From Streptomyces glaucescens (GTDB lineage: Bacteria; Actinomycetota; Actinomycetes; Streptomycetales; Streptomycetaceae), in contig NZ_CP009438.1 of NCBI RefSeq assembly GCF_000761215.1, forward strand, positions 3,861,001-3,925,000: 64,000 nucleotides of DNA. Direction: 5' to 3'. The notes beneath the pieces were generated by a model. The model saw nothing but the letters and a program-made list of their open reading frames with translations. It was not told the origin of the DNA and made no database searches. Shown piece by piece: positions 9,641 to 18,162 of the stretch. Position numbers and translations under genes: made by a program. Within the stretch, counting starts at the first letter, position 1. Every line of letters begins with the position of its first letter.

Positions 9641-10620
9641 CATCCACGACGGACACGGCCGGGCACCCGGACGTCACCGAGATCTCCGACTTCACCGAAG
9701 GCCTGCTTCCCCAGGCCCGCTCCACCGACGTGCGACGGCATCTGGACGAGTGTGCGGTGTGCGCGGACGTCCACGCCTCGCTGGAGGAGATCCGGGGCCT
9801 GCTGGGCACGCTGCCGGGGCCCCCACGGATGCCGGCCGATGTCGCGGGCCGGATCGATGCCGCGCTGGCTGCGGAGGCGCTGCTGAACGCCTCGTCGCCC
9901 GAGCCGGGCGAGCTGCCCGAACCGTCCGGGGAGGGCGCGGAGGAGAGCGAGGAGAGCGGCGCGGGTGAGCCGGCGGCTGCTCACCCAGCCGCTTCGCACG
10001 CGACCGGCGCGGGTACGCATGTTTCACGTGAAACATCGGCCACCGCCGACCGCCCGGCCGGGCGAGCGCGTGTCTCCTCCACCGGCCCGGGCCGCAAGCA
10101 ACGTCCGGGTCGCAGGCTCGGCGGCCGCCGCCGAGCTGCCGTGCTGGGCGCTGTCCTCTCGGCCGCCGCCCTGGGACTGGGCTCCGTGCTGTGGATGTCA
10201 CTGGGCGGTACGCAGACGAACACGCCGGCCCAGGAGCGGCGGAACACCGCCGCGGACACCTTCTCCGAGGGGCGGCTGGAAGCGCAGGTCGGAGACCTCC
10301 TCGCTCAGGAGCCGCACACCAGGAAGGGCTCCCGCACTCCGGGAGGGGGCGTGGAGTCCGCCCCCGGCTCGGACGGACCCCGGGTTCTGCAGCAGCCCGC
10401 CGTCGAGGTTCCCGAGTGTGTCCAGCGGGGCATCGGACGCGACGAGCAGGCACTCGCGACCGAGAAAGGCGTCTACGAAGGGACGGAAGTCCTCCTCGTC
10501 GTCCTGCCCGAGACCTCCGACCCCGCCCGGGTGACCGCCTACATCGTCCAGTCGACATGTGTGGAGCAGCCGTCGGCGGGCGCGGCGAAGGTGCTGCTGA
10601 AGCGCACCTACGGACGCTGA
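9637..10620 (+). CDS. Zinc anti-sigma factor for SigM
   Basis: A 327-residue membrane anti-sigma factor expected to hold SigM inactive until an envelope signal. The N-terminus has a ZAS-type zinc motif (H-L-D-E-C-A-V-C, about residues 35-45) that binds the sigma factor. A long acidic then basic linker, one transmembrane helix near residues 167-190 (AVLGAVLSAAALGLGSVLW) and an extracytoplasmic domain of about 135 residues follow. The GTG start overlaps the sigM stop by four bases. Oddity: a perfect parS site (10021-10034) lies inside the linker and is read as Val-Ser-Arg-Glu-Thr, residues 129-133. Partnership with SigM is inferred from coupling and motif. Confidence 0.9.
   Translation: MTSTTDTAGHPDVTEISDFTEGLLPQARSTDVRRHLDECAVCADVHASLEEIRGLLGTLPGPPRMPADVAGRIDAALAAEALLNASSPEPGELPEPSGEGAEESEESGAGEPAAAHPAASHATGAGTHVSRETSATADRPAGRARVSSTGPGRKQRPGRRLGGRRRAAVLGAVLSAAALGLGSVLWMSLGGTQTNTPAQERRNTAADTFSEGRLEAQVGDLLAQEPHTRKGSRTPGGGVESAPGSDGPRVLQQPAVEVPECVQRGIGRDEQALATEKGVYEGTEVLLVVLPETSDPARVTAYIVQSTCVEQPSAGAAKVLLKRTYGR
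10021..10034. promoter_or_regulatory. parS: parS site inside the anti-sigma gene
   Basis: Perfect GTTTCACGTGAAAC within the coding sequence of the SigM anti-sigma factor, in the frame that gives V-S-R-E-T. ParB should bind here. Confidence 0.95.
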
Positions 10621-10697
10621 GGTTTCGCTCCGCGCGTCGCCCCGTGTCGGACGGCCGTCTCACAGAGCGATCACCCGCCCGTGTGCCCGGTCCCGGC

Positions 10698-10724
10698 GGG
10701 AATGCGCGACCCTTAGGATCCGTT
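10698..10724 (+). promoter_or_regulatory. SigR-type promoter of trxBA
   Basis: GGGAAT at 10698-10703, an 18-base spacer, then GTT at 10722-10724. This matches the Streptomyces SigR consensus (GGAAT-N18-GTT) used for thiol-oxidative stress genes, 72 bases before the trxB start. Known SigR control of trxBA in S. coelicolor supports the reading. Confidence 0.85.
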
Positions 10725-10795
10725 GGGTGGGGTGAGAGTTCTGGAAGGAGCTCCCACCGGTCAAACGACGCAGTCCAGAGACGAGGAATCAAGCC

Positions 10796-11767
10796 GTGAG
10801 CGACGTCCGTAACGTGATCATCATCGGCTCCGGGCCCGCCGGCTACACGGCGGCGCTGTACACCGCACGCGCGTCGCTGAAGCCACTGGTCTTCGAGGGC
10901 GCCGTCACCGCCGGCGGTGCGCTGATGAACACCACGGAGGTGGAGAACTTCCCGGGCTTCCAGGACGGCATCATGGGACCCGAGCTCATGGACAACATGC
11001 GCGCCCAGGCCGAGCGCTTCGGTGCCGAGCTGGTGCCCGACGACATCGTCTCCGTCGACCTGACCGGTGAGATCAAGACCGTCACCGACACCGCCGGGAC
11101 CGTCCACCGCGCCAAGGCCGTCATCGTCGCCACCGGCTCCCAGCACCGCAAGCTGGGCCTGCCCAACGAGGACGCCCTGTCCGGCCGCGGTGTCTCCTGG
11201 TGCGCCACCTGCGACGGCTTCTTCTTCAAGGACCAGGACATCGCCGTGATCGGCGGCGGCGACACCGCGATGGAGGAGGCCACCTTCCTGTCGCGCTTCG
11301 CCAAGTCCGTGACGATCGTCCACCGCCGGGACACCCTGCGTGCCTCCAAGGCCATGCAGGAGCGCGCCTTCGCCGACCCGAAGATCAAGTTCGTCTGGGA
11401 CAGCGAGGTCGCCGAGATCCAGGGCGACCAGAAGCTGGCCGGGCTGAAGCTGCGCAACCTCAAGACCGGCGAGCTCTCGGACCTGCCGGTGACCGGCCTG
11501 TTCATCGCGATCGGCCACGACCCGCGCACCGAGCTGTTCAAGGGCCAGCTCGACCTGGACGAAGAGGGCTACCTGAAGGTGAACGCCCCTTCCACCCGGA
11601 CGAACGTGACCGGTGTCTTCGGCGCCGGTGACGTGGTGGACCACACCTACCGTCAGGCGATCACCGCAGCCGGCACCGGCTGCTCCGCCGCTCTCGACGC
11701 CGAGCGCTTCCTCGCTGCCATCGCGGACAACGAGCAGAAGGCCGAGCCCGAGAAGACCACTGTCTGA
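10796..11767 (+). CDS. trxB: Thioredoxin reductase
   Basis: Reduces thioredoxin with NADPH through FAD and a redox disulfide in the cytoplasm. The 323-residue protein has the FAD dinucleotide motif GSGPAGYTAA near its N-terminus, the redox centre W-C-A-T-C-D-G-F, the NADPH-binding GGGDTAMEEA, and the C-terminal FAD motif GVFGAGDVVD. Length is normal for low-Mr TrxB. GTG start after a purine-rich leader. It precedes trxA by 41 bp in a clear trxBA operon behind the SigR-type promoter, so induction by disulfide stress is expected. Confidence 0.97.
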   Translation: MSDVRNVIIIGSGPAGYTAALYTARASLKPLVFEGAVTAGGALMNTTEVENFPGFQDGIMGPELMDNMRAQAERFGAELVPDDIVSVDLTGEIKTVTDTAGTVHRAKAVIVATGSQHRKLGLPNEDALSGRGVSWCATCDGFFFKDQDIAVIGGGDTAMEEATFLSRFAKSVTIVHRRDTLRASKAMQERAFADPKIKFVWDSEVAEIQGDQKLAGLKLRNLKTGELSDLPVTGLFIAIGHDPRTELFKGQLDLDEEGYLKVNAPSTRTNVTGVFGAGDVVDHTYRQAITAAGTGCSAALDAERFLAAIADNEQKAEPEKTTV

Positions 11768-11808
11768 GACCCCATCCGCCCCACGCATCATCAGTTAAGG
11801 AGCCCGCC

Positions 11809-12141
11809 GTGGCCGGCACCCTCAAGAACGTGACCGACGATTCCTTCGAGCAGGACGTCCTCAAGAGCGACAAGCCCGTCCTGGTGGACTTCTGGGCCGC
11901 CTGGTGCGGTCCGTGCCGCCAGATCGCGCCGTCCCTCGAGGCGATCGCCGCCGAGCACGGCGACAAGATCGAGATCGTCAAGCTGAACATCGACGAGAAC
12001 CCGGGTACGGCGGCCAAGTACGGCGTCATGTCGATCCCGACCCTGAACGTCTACCAGGGCGGCGAGGTCGCCAAGACCATCGTCGGCGCGAAGCCGAAGG
12101 CCGCGATCCTCCGCGACCTCGCGGACTTCATCGCCGAGTGA
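11809..12141 (+). CDS. trxA: Thioredoxin
   Basis: A 110-residue cytoplasmic dithiol reductant regenerated by TrxB from the upstream gene. It has the canonical active site W-C-G-P-C and the cis-proline segment (MSIPTLNVYQGG). The GTG start follows AAGGAG closely (11797-11802). The pair forms the thiol-redox operon; a strong hairpin ends it at 12180-12209, after a parS site. Confidence 0.97.
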   Translation: MAGTLKNVTDDSFEQDVLKSDKPVLVDFWAAWCGPCRQIAPSLEAIAAEHGDKIEIVKLNIDENPGTAAKYGVMSIPTLNVYQGGEVAKTIVGAKPKAAILRDLADFIAE

Positions 12142-12162
12142 CCTCGCAGGGAAACGAGCGGC

Positions 12163-12176
12163 GTTTCACGTGAAAC
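12163..12176. promoter_or_regulatory. parS: parS site
   Basis: Perfect GTTTCACGTGAAAC between the trxA stop and its terminator hairpin. Confidence 0.95.
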
Positions 12177-12179
12177 ACG

Positions 12180-12209
12180 AAGGGGCCGACCCGGAAGGGT
12201 CGGCCCCTT
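12180..12209 (+). terminator. Terminator between trxA and the GNAT gene
   Basis: Perfect 13-bp stem (AAGGGGCCGACCC / GGGTCGGCCCCTT) with a GGAA tetraloop. Placed between converging genes, it can serve trxA and the acetyltransferase gene on the minus strand. Confidence 0.85.
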
Positions 12210-12251
12210 CGCATGGCCCCCGGTGAACGGATGTGTTCCGCGAAGTCCGCC

Positions 12252-12869
12252 TCACAGCGGCCGCAGGGCCGGTTCCTTCTGCACCGCCCCCAGCAGCCGG
12301 TCCAGTGCCATCTCGACGTCTTCCTTCCAGGAGACAGTCGTCCTCAGCTCCAGCCGCATCCGTGGGTGGGTGGGGTGCTGCCGGACCGTCTTGAAGCCCA
12401 CGGCAAGTAGGTGATCGGCCGGCAGCACACAGGCCGGCTCCTTCCACCGCGCGTCGCCGAACGCTTCGATCGCCTTGAAACCCCGCCGCAGCAGGTCCTT
12501 GGCAACCGTCTGCACCATCACCCGGCCCAGTCCCTGCCCCTGGTATCCCGGCATGATGAACCCCGTGATGAGTTGCACGGCGTCGGGCGAGACCGGGCTT
12601 GTGGGAAACGCCGCAGAGCGCGGCACATAGGCCGGGGGTGCGTAGAGCACGAACCCCACGGGTACGTCGTCGACGTAGACGACCCGCCCACAGGAGCCCC
12701 AGTCCAGCAGCACGGCCGAGATCCAGGATTCCTTCTCCAGCGCGGCGACGCCCTCCTTGACCGCGGCCTCACCGCTGACCGGGTCCAGCTCCCAGAAGAC
12801 ACACGAGCGGCAGCGCTCGGGGAGGTCCCGCAGGTTGTCCAGTGTGAGCGGTACGAGCCGACGCCCCAT
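12252..12869 (-). CDS. GNAT family N-acetyltransferase
   Basis: A 205-residue acetyltransferase of unknown substrate. The acetyl-CoA binding motif is visible as Y-Q-G-Q-G-L-G (the Q/R-x-x-G-x-G signature) around residues 125-131, following a GFIMPG strand. A conserved N-terminal R-C-R-S-C-V-F-W-E segment with a Cys-x-x-Cys pair is typical of this Streptomyces group. The ATG at 12869 was chosen for the GAGGA eight bases upstream and the match to the family's start; upstream in-frame codons do not look coding. It sits downstream of parAB but after a terminator, so it is probably a separate transcript. Confidence 0.9.
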   Translation of the reverse strand: MGRRLVPLTLDNLRDLPERCRSCVFWELDPVSGEAAVKEGVAALEKESWISAVLLDWGSCGRVVYVDDVPVGFVLYAPPAYVPRSAAFPTSPVSPDAVQLITGFIMPGYQGQGLGRVMVQTVAKDLLRRGFKAIEAFGDARWKEPACVLPADHLLAVGFKTVRQHPTHPRMRLELRTTVSWKEDVEMALDRLLGAVQKEPALRPL

Positions 12870-12957
12870 GAAGGATGATCCTCGCTTCCTTCTCCGCTCC
12901 CATGACTCCCTCGATCGTATCCACGAAGCGATTCCATCGATACCGCCAAAAAGCAAA

Positions 12958-12998
12958 GTGCGGGCCGTGTTCCGGTACACACCGGACACGACCCGCAC
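12958..12998 (-). terminator. Terminator of parAB
   Basis: Long inverted repeat of about 18 bp (outer GTGCGGG / CCCGCAC, inner CCGGT / ACCGG) with one wobble pair, one bulged base and a 4-base loop, 34 bases past the parB stop on the minus strand. Confidence 0.7.
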
Positions 12999-13031
12999 AG
13001 GCGGTCGGAAACAGGCGCCTGGCCCGGAGGC

Positions 13032-14156
13032 TCAGGCTTCCGTCTCCTCGCCGTCGTCCTCCAGCAGGCTCTTCTGCAGCACCGGCCCCTCGCCGGGGGC
13101 GAGCGTGCTGAGGATCCGCTCCAGGTCCTCCACCGAGGCGAACTCGACGGTGATCTTGCCCTTCTTCTGACCGAGGTCGACCTTGACCCGGGTCTCGAAG
13201 CGATCGGAGAGCCGGGTGGCCAGCTCGTTCAGTGCCGGAGAGACCACCGAGCCGGCCCGAGGACCCCTGGCCCGCTGCGTCGCCTGGGGCCGGGACCCCA
13301 TCAGCGTCACGATCTCCTCGACGGCTCGCACGGACAACCCCTCGGCCACGATCCGGTGAGCCAGCCGGTCCTGCTCCTCCGAGTCCTCCACGGACAGCAG
13401 AGCCCGGGCATGACCGGCGGACAGCACTCCGGCTGCCACCCGACGCTGGACCGCCGGGGAGAGCTTCAGCAGCCGCAAGGTGTTGGAGACCTGCGGACGA
13501 GACCGGCCGATACGGTCCGCGAGCTGATCGTGCGTGCAGTTGAAGTCCTTCAGCAGCTGGTCGTAGGCGGCGGCCTCTTCCAGCGGGTTCAGCTGCGCAC
13601 GGTGCAGGTTCTCCAGGAGGGCGTCCAGCAGGAGCTTCTCGTCCTCCGTGGCCCGCACGATCGCGGGAATCGCCTCCAGACCGGCCTCGCGGCAGGCCCG
13701 CCAGCGCCGCTCGCCCATGATCAGCTCATAGCGGCCGGCACCCAGCTGCCGCACGACGACCGGCTGGAGCAGACCGACTTCCTTGATGGAGGTGACCAGC
13801 TCGGCCAGAGCGTCCTCGTCGAAGACCTCACGCGGCTGCCGAGGATTCGGCTTGATGGCGTCCAGCGGGATCTCGGCGAAGTGGGCGCCCACGGGTGCGG
13901 GCGGCGCATCCACGGCGCCGATGACCGACGGCTCCTCGGTTTCACGTGAAACAGGCGGAAGCGTGGCCACCTTCGCGGCAGCCACCCCCCGATCACCGGT
14001 CAGCAGCGGCACCGCCGCAGGAGACGTGGAAGCAGCGCCCCCTGCGGTGCCCGTCGCGGTTCCCCCCACCGCGGCTTGGGCCGGGTTCTTCTCGGTCGGG
14101 GCCGCCGGAATCAGCGCCCCGAGACCACGGCCCAGTCCCCTCCGTCGCTCGCTCAC
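13032..14156 (-). CDS. parB: Chromosome partitioning protein ParB
   Basis: Binds parS sites around oriC and spreads to form the nucleoprotein complex that ParA positions during sporulation and tip growth. The 374-residue protein starts with the conserved RRRGLGRGLGALI segment. It has the ParB N-domain (IKPNPRQPR, and the GERRWRACREAGL CTP-binding box) and an internal helix-turn-helix (DQLADRIGRSRPQVSNTLRL), then a C-terminal dimerisation domain. The GTG start overlaps the parA stop (GTGA). A parS site lies inside its own gene (13939-13952), read as Val-Ser-Arg-Glu-Thr, residues 69-73. Assignment is certain by family and order. Confidence 0.97.
   Translation of the reverse strand: MSERRRGLGRGLGALIPAAPTEKNPAQAAVGGTATGTAGGAASTSPAAVPLLTGDRGVAAAKVATLPPVSRETEEPSVIGAVDAPPAPVGAHFAEIPLDAIKPNPRQPREVFDEDALAELVTSIKEVGLLQPVVVRQLGAGRYELIMGERRWRACREAGLEAIPAIVRATEDEKLLLDALLENLHRAQLNPLEEAAAYDQLLKDFNCTHDQLADRIGRSRPQVSNTLRLLKLSPAVQRRVAAGVLSAGHARALLSVEDSEEQDRLAHRIVAEGLSVRAVEEIVTLMGSRPQATQRARGPRAGSVVSPALNELATRLSDRFETRVKVDLGQKKGKITVEFASVEDLERILSTLAPGEGPVLQKSLLEDDGEETEA
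13939..13952. promoter_or_regulatory. parS: parS site inside parB
   Basis: Perfect GTTTCACGTGAAAC within parB, encoding V-S-R-E-T at residues 69-73. Confidence 0.95.
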
Positions 14157-15226
14157 TGAGTCCCCTCCACCATGCTCTGATCGTTCTGAGCGCCGAGGTG
14201 GGCATGCGTGCCGTCATAGCTGACGCCGACGCCCTTCAGCGCGATTTCCCGTGCCGCCTCAAGATAGGAGAGGGCACCGCTCGATCCGGGATCGTAGGTC
14301 AGTACCGTCTGCCCATAGCTCGGCGCCTCGGAGATACGGACCGAGCGCGGAATGCTCGTCCGCAGCACCTCGTCGCCGAAGTGGGTGCGCACCTCTTCCG
14401 CGACCTGGGACGCGAGCCGCGTCCGGCCGTCGTACATGGTGAGCAGAATCGTCGACACATGCAGGTGGGGGTTGAGGTGCCCCCGCACCAGGTCGACGTT
14501 GCGCAGCAGCTGGCCCAGGCCCTCCAGCGCGTAGTACTCGCACTGAATCGGGATCAGGACCTCCTGGCCCGCGACCATCGCGTTGACCGTCAGCAGTCCG
14601 AGAGAGGGCGGGCAGTCGATGAGGATGTAGTCCAGCGGCTGCTCATACGCCTGGATCGCCCGCTGGAGGCGGCTCTCGCGCGCCACCAGGGACACCAGCT
14701 CGATCTCCGCACCGGCGAGATCGATCGTGGCTGGAGCGCAGAAAAGACCTTCGACATCGACGACCGGCTGGACGACCTCCGACAGCGGCTTGCTGTCGAC
14801 CAGCACGTCGTAGATCGAGGGGACTTCCGCGTGATGGTCGATGCCCAGAGCGGTGGACGCATTGCCCTGCGGGTCGAGGTCGATCACCAGGACGCGGCCA
14901 CCGTGCAGAGCCAGCGAGGCGGCAAGGTTGACCGTTGTCGTCGTCTTGCCGACGCCCCCCTTCTGGTTGGCGACCACGATGACGCGGGTCTGCTCGGGCC
15001 GTGGCAGGCCCTCGCCGGCGCGGCCCAGTGCCTCCACCGCCAGCTGGGCAGCACGACCGATGGGAGTGTCGTCCATCGGAGGCGGTGTTTCACGTGAAAC
15101 ATCCGCTCCCGTCGACTCGGTACGGGGACCGGGGACCGGATCGGTCATCGGTCCCGCGATGTTGGCGTCGGACCGCAAGGATTCACTCTCCTCGACTTCA
15201 GGCTCGCAATGAACAGAGCCTCCCAT
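14153..15226 (-). CDS. parA: Chromosome partitioning ATPase ParA
   Basis: Walker-type ATPase that polymerises on DNA and moves ParB-parS complexes. It has the deviant Walker A motif KGGVGKTTTT, the Walker A' (DLDPQGNAS) and Walker B (ILIDCPPSLG). The 357-residue form starting with ATG at 15226 (M-G-G-S-V-H-C-E) was chosen because it agrees with the usual length I recall for Streptomyces ParA. Internal ATGs at 15148 and 15076 are alternatives, and none has a strong ribosome site. The N-terminal extension of about 65 residues before the ATPase core contains a parS site read as V-S-R-E-T (residues 43-47). Operon with parB. Confidence 0.93.
   Translation of the reverse strand: MGGSVHCEPEVEESESLRSDANIAGPMTDPVPGPRTESTGADVSRETPPPMDDTPIGRAAQLAVEALGRAGEGLPRPEQTRVIVVANQKGGVGKTTTTVNLAASLALHGGRVLVIDLDPQGNASTALGIDHHAEVPSIYDVLVDSKPLSEVVQPVVDVEGLFCAPATIDLAGAEIELVSLVARESRLQRAIQAYEQPLDYILIDCPPSLGLLTVNAMVAGQEVLIPIQCEYYALEGLGQLLRNVDLVRGHLNPHLHVSTILLTMYDGRTRLASQVAEEVRTHFGDEVLRTSIPRSVRISEAPSYGQTVLTYDPGSSGALSYLEAAREIALKGVGVSYDGTHAHLGAQNDQSMVEGTQ
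15087..15100. promoter_or_regulatory. parS: parS site inside parA
   Basis: Perfect GTTTCACGTGAAAC in the N-terminal extension coding region of parA, again in the frame giving V-S-R-E-T. Confidence 0.95.
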
Positions 15227-15528
15227 GTCTTCGGGGTGGTGAACCAGTGAGGCCTGGTCTTCTGTGGAGAAATCCACCTCTGTGGACAACTCCGTGCCCC
15301 CTGGGCGGGGCGGGGTAGCGGAGGAAGGGGGAGCCTCGTCGAGCGAACCGAGAGGCTTACGGTCGCGGGGTTCGGCCGCAGCCCGGCCGCGGCTGATGAT
15401 GCCGTGCAACAGTGAGCGACGTTTCACGTGAAACACGATGCACAGCGGCTGCGGCCGAACTGTCGCGACACTCCGTGATGCGTAGGTTGGGCAGCTTGTG
15501 TGGAGTAGGGGAATCTCGACCGGGGCGG
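15227..15528 (-). promoter_or_regulatory. parAB upstream region
   Basis: About 300 bases between rsmG and parA. It holds a parS site (15421-15434) and presumably the parAB promoters. In S. coelicolor parAB has a second, sporulation-induced promoter here, but I cannot place -35/-10 boxes from sequence alone. The in-frame extension of parA into this stretch is open but probably untranslated. Confidence 0.5.
15421..15434. promoter_or_regulatory. parS: parS site upstream of parA
   Basis: Perfect GTTTCACGTGAAAC in the rsmG-parA gap, a position where ParB could influence parAB expression. Confidence 0.95.
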
Positions 15529-16245
15529 TCAGCGACGTCGGCGCGTGCGGCCCGTCCTGGCCGCCTTGGCCCGCTTGGCCGCGAAGCGCACGCCACCGGG
15601 GCTTTCCCCGACCTCCACGCGCACGACCGTGGACATCGGATCGACGATCCCTTCGCCCACATGCAGGATCGAGGTCTCCACGGCGCCCAGCTTGCTCAGG
15701 GCGGTGGCGGCTGCCTTCAGCTCTTCCTCGGCGGTGTCGCCCTTGAGGGCCAGCATCTCGCCATAGGGGCGCAGCAGGGGAATGCCCCACGTGGCCAGCC
15801 GGTCCAGCGGCGCCACGGCACGGGCCGTCACCACGTGGACCGGGGGAAGCTTGCCCATGACCTCTTCGGCGCGGCCGCGGACCACGGTCACATGGTCCAG
15901 GCCGAGCAGTTCGACGACCTCCGTGAGGAAGTTCGTCCGCCGCAGCAACGGCTCCAGCAGGGTAATCTTCAGGTCCTCGCGGACCAGGGCGAGCGGGATG
16001 CCGGGCAGACCGGCGCCGGAGCCGACGTCGCAGACCGTCACCCCCTCGGGCACGACCTCGGAGAGCACCGCGCAGTTCAGCAGGTGCCTCTCCCACAGGC
16101 GAGGGACCTCACGCGGGCCGATGAGCCCCCGCTGCACTCCTGCCTCGGCGAGAAGCTCGGCGTACCGGACCGCATCCGCGAAGCGATCGCCGAATACGTC
16201 ACGAGCATGCTCGGGAGCAGGGGGGAGCTCAGATGCCTCCGTCAC
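15529..16245 (-). CDS. rsmG: 16S rRNA G527 methyltransferase RsmG
   Basis: SAM-dependent N7-methylation of the conserved guanosine in the 16S rRNA 530 loop; loss of this enzyme gives low-level streptomycin resistance in many bacteria. The 238-residue protein shows the SAM-binding V-G-S-G-A-G-L-P-G-I-P loop and the family segment LLEPLLRRTNFL. The tail is strongly basic (KAARTGRTRRRR). The GTG at 16245 has GGAAGGA upstream; a longer form from 16269 would add eight residues. Part of the conserved rpmH-to-parB minus-strand block. Confidence 0.95.
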   Translation of the reverse strand: MTEASELPPAPEHARDVFGDRFADAVRYAELLAEAGVQRGLIGPREVPRLWERHLLNCAVLSEVVPEGVTVCDVGSGAGLPGIPLALVREDLKITLLEPLLRRTNFLTEVVELLGLDHVTVVRGRAEEVMGKLPPVHVVTARAVAPLDRLATWGIPLLRPYGEMLALKGDTAEEELKAAATALSKLGAVETSILHVGEGIVDPMSTVVRVEVGESPGGVRFAAKRAKAARTGRTRRRR

Positions 16246-16362
16246 GGGGACCGTCCTTCCGTACCGCATCGGCGCGTCGAGCGCCGACCTCCAGAACTAC
16301 AGGCTGACAAAGTTCGGCCCCGCCTGCGCAACAGACGGGGCCGGGGCACGTACGTACCGAAA

Positions 16363-16875
16363 TCAGTTGGGCAACACGACGACGAAGCGCTGCGGCTCCT
16401 CGCCCTCGGACTCGCTGCGCAGTCCGGCGGCCTTGACCGCGTCGTGCACGACCTTGCGCTCGAAGGGCGTCATCGGCTTCATCTTCACGGGCTCACCGCT
16501 GCTCTTCGCCTCGGCGGCGGCCTTGGCGCCCAGCTCGGACAGCTCGGAGCGCTTCCGGGCGCGGTAGCCCGCGATGTCCAGCATCAGCCGGCTGCGGTCC
16601 CCGGTCTCCCGGTGCACGGCGAGCCGGGTCAGCTCCTGGAGCGCCTCCAGGACCTCGCCGTCCCGGCCGACCAGCTTCTGCAGGTCGCGGCTGCCCGTGT
16701 CGCTGACGATCGAGACAGCGGCGCGGTCGCCCTCGACGTCCATGTCGATGTCGCCGTCGAGGTCGGCGATGTCGAGCAGACCCTCCAGGTAGTCCGCAGC
16801 GATCTCACCCTCCTGCTCCAGGCGGGTCAGGGTGTCTGCGCCCTCGGCAGCGGCGGCGGTGGTGCCTTCCGTCAC
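16363..16875 (-). CDS. khpB: KhpB/Jag-type RNA-binding protein
   Basis: A 170-residue single-stranded nucleic acid binding protein with a KH domain (LVGRDGEVLEALQELTRLAV, about residues 70-92) and a C-terminal R3H domain (MTPFERKVVHDAVK). It lacks the N-terminal Jag domain of Firmicutes. GTG start at 16875. It lies 15 bp after yidC in the same direction, the standard yidC-jag arrangement, so it is probably cotranscribed. In other bacteria KhpA/KhpB affect RNA stability and cell division; the specific role here is inferred. Confidence 0.93.
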   Translation of the reverse strand: MTEGTTAAAAEGADTLTRLEQEGEIAADYLEGLLDIADLDGDIDMDVEGDRAAVSIVSDTGSRDLQKLVGRDGEVLEALQELTRLAVHRETGDRSRLMLDIAGYRARKRSELSELGAKAAAEAKSSGEPVKMKPMTPFERKVVHDAVKAAGLRSESEGEEPQRFVVVLPN

Positions 16876-16890
16876 GGGATGGACTCCTTC

Positions 16891-18159
16891 TTACTTCTTG
16901 GACGGGGACTTGGGCCGCTGCGGACCCTTGCGCTGGCCGGACTGGGCCCGGCTGCGGGCGCCTGACGACTTGGACGGCGACTTGCCGGTGGAACCCGTGG
17001 AGGTGTCGTCCCCCGGCTCGTCGGACTTGGTCAGTGACGTCTTCTCACCGCCGCCCGCCGGCTTGGGCGGGGTGGCCTGGCGCTTGGCCTTCGGCTGCCG
17101 CTTCGGCTGCTGGCGCTTGACGGCCGTGGTGGCGGTCGTACCGTCCTCGGACTCGACGACGGTGGTGGCCTCGCTCTTCACCACGGTGCCGTCGGCCTGG
17201 GCCACGAGTCCGGCCTTGCTGAGCCCGTTGATGAACTTGCGCTCGTACTCGTTGCGGTCGCGGCCCTTGGCGACGATGGCCTTCACGATGGCCCTGTCCC
17301 GGCGCCGGCTGACCTTGCCGCGGAGCGTGACGTGCTTGTGCAGTCGCTCCAGGTAGGCGGACTGGGCCTTGGAGCCCGGGGTCGGGTTGTTGTGGATGAC
17401 GTACATCTGCTGGCCCATGGTCCACACGTTGGTGGTCAGCCAGTAGACGAGGACACCGACCGGGAAGTTGATGCCGAAGACGGCGAAGATGACCGGGAAG
17501 ACGTACATCAGCATCTTCTGCTGCTGCATGAACGGCGTCTTCACCGTGGTGTCGACGTTCTTCGTCATCAGCTGGCGCTGCGTGTAGAACTGCGACAGCG
17601 ACATCAGGACGATCATGATGGCGGTGACGACGCGCACATCGGTGATCGAGGAGCCGAGCGCTTCGACCTTGCTCGAGCTGTCGGTGAACTTGGCGGCGAG
17701 CGGCGCGCCGAAGATGTGGGCCTTCTGCGCGCTCTCCAGCAGCCGGTCGTTGATCACGCCGATGGTGTCGTTCGACGCGATGCTGTTGAGCACGTGGTAC
17801 AGGGCGAAGAAGAACGGCGACTGGGCCAGGATGGGAAGGCACGAGGAGAGCGGGTTGGTGCCCGTCTCCTTGTACAGCTTCATCATCTCTTCGGACTGGC
17901 GCTGCCGGTCGTTCTTGTAGCGCTCCTGGATCTTCTTCATCTCCGGCTGGAGCGTCTGCATGGCCCGGGTCGCCTTGATCTGCTTCACGAAGAGCGGGAT
18001 CAGGCAGATACGGATCAGGATCACCAGGGACACGATGGACAGGCCCCAGGCCCAGCCCGTGTCAGGGCCGAAGATCGCACCGTACAGCGAGTGGAACTGG
18101 ACGATGACCCACGAGACGGGTGTGGTGATGAAGCTGAAGAGGCTGGCAATCGTGTCCAC
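16891..18159 (-). CDS. yidC: Membrane protein insertase YidC
   Basis: Inserts and folds membrane proteins, alone or with SecYEG. The 422-residue protein is of the short Gram-positive/Oxa1 type, with about five transmembrane helices (the first near residues 10-40, then VSLVILIRICLIPLFVKQI). A cytoplasmic coiled loop carries QPEMKKIQERYKNDRQRQ, the site of the conserved charged hairpin. A basic, Lys/Pro/Ser-rich C-terminal tail of about 100 residues is likely ribosome-contacting. GTG start at 18159, only 3 bp after the yidD stop. Confidence 0.97.
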   Translation of the reverse strand: MDTIASLFSFITTPVSWVIVQFHSLYGAIFGPDTGWAWGLSIVSLVILIRICLIPLFVKQIKATRAMQTLQPEMKKIQERYKNDRQRQSEEMMKLYKETGTNPLSSCLPILAQSPFFFALYHVLNSIASNDTIGVINDRLLESAQKAHIFGAPLAAKFTDSSSKVEALGSSITDVRVVTAIMIVLMSLSQFYTQRQLMTKNVDTTVKTPFMQQQKMLMYVFPVIFAVFGINFPVGVLVYWLTTNVWTMGQQMYVIHNNPTPGSKAQSAYLERLHKHVTLRGKVSRRRDRAIVKAIVAKGRDRNEYERKFINGLSKAGLVAQADGTVVKSEATTVVESEDGTTATTAVKRQQPKRQPKAKRQATPPKPAGGGEKTSLTKSDEPGDDTSTGSTGKSPSKSSGARSRAQSGQRKGPQRPKSPSKK

Positions 18160-18162
18160 TAA

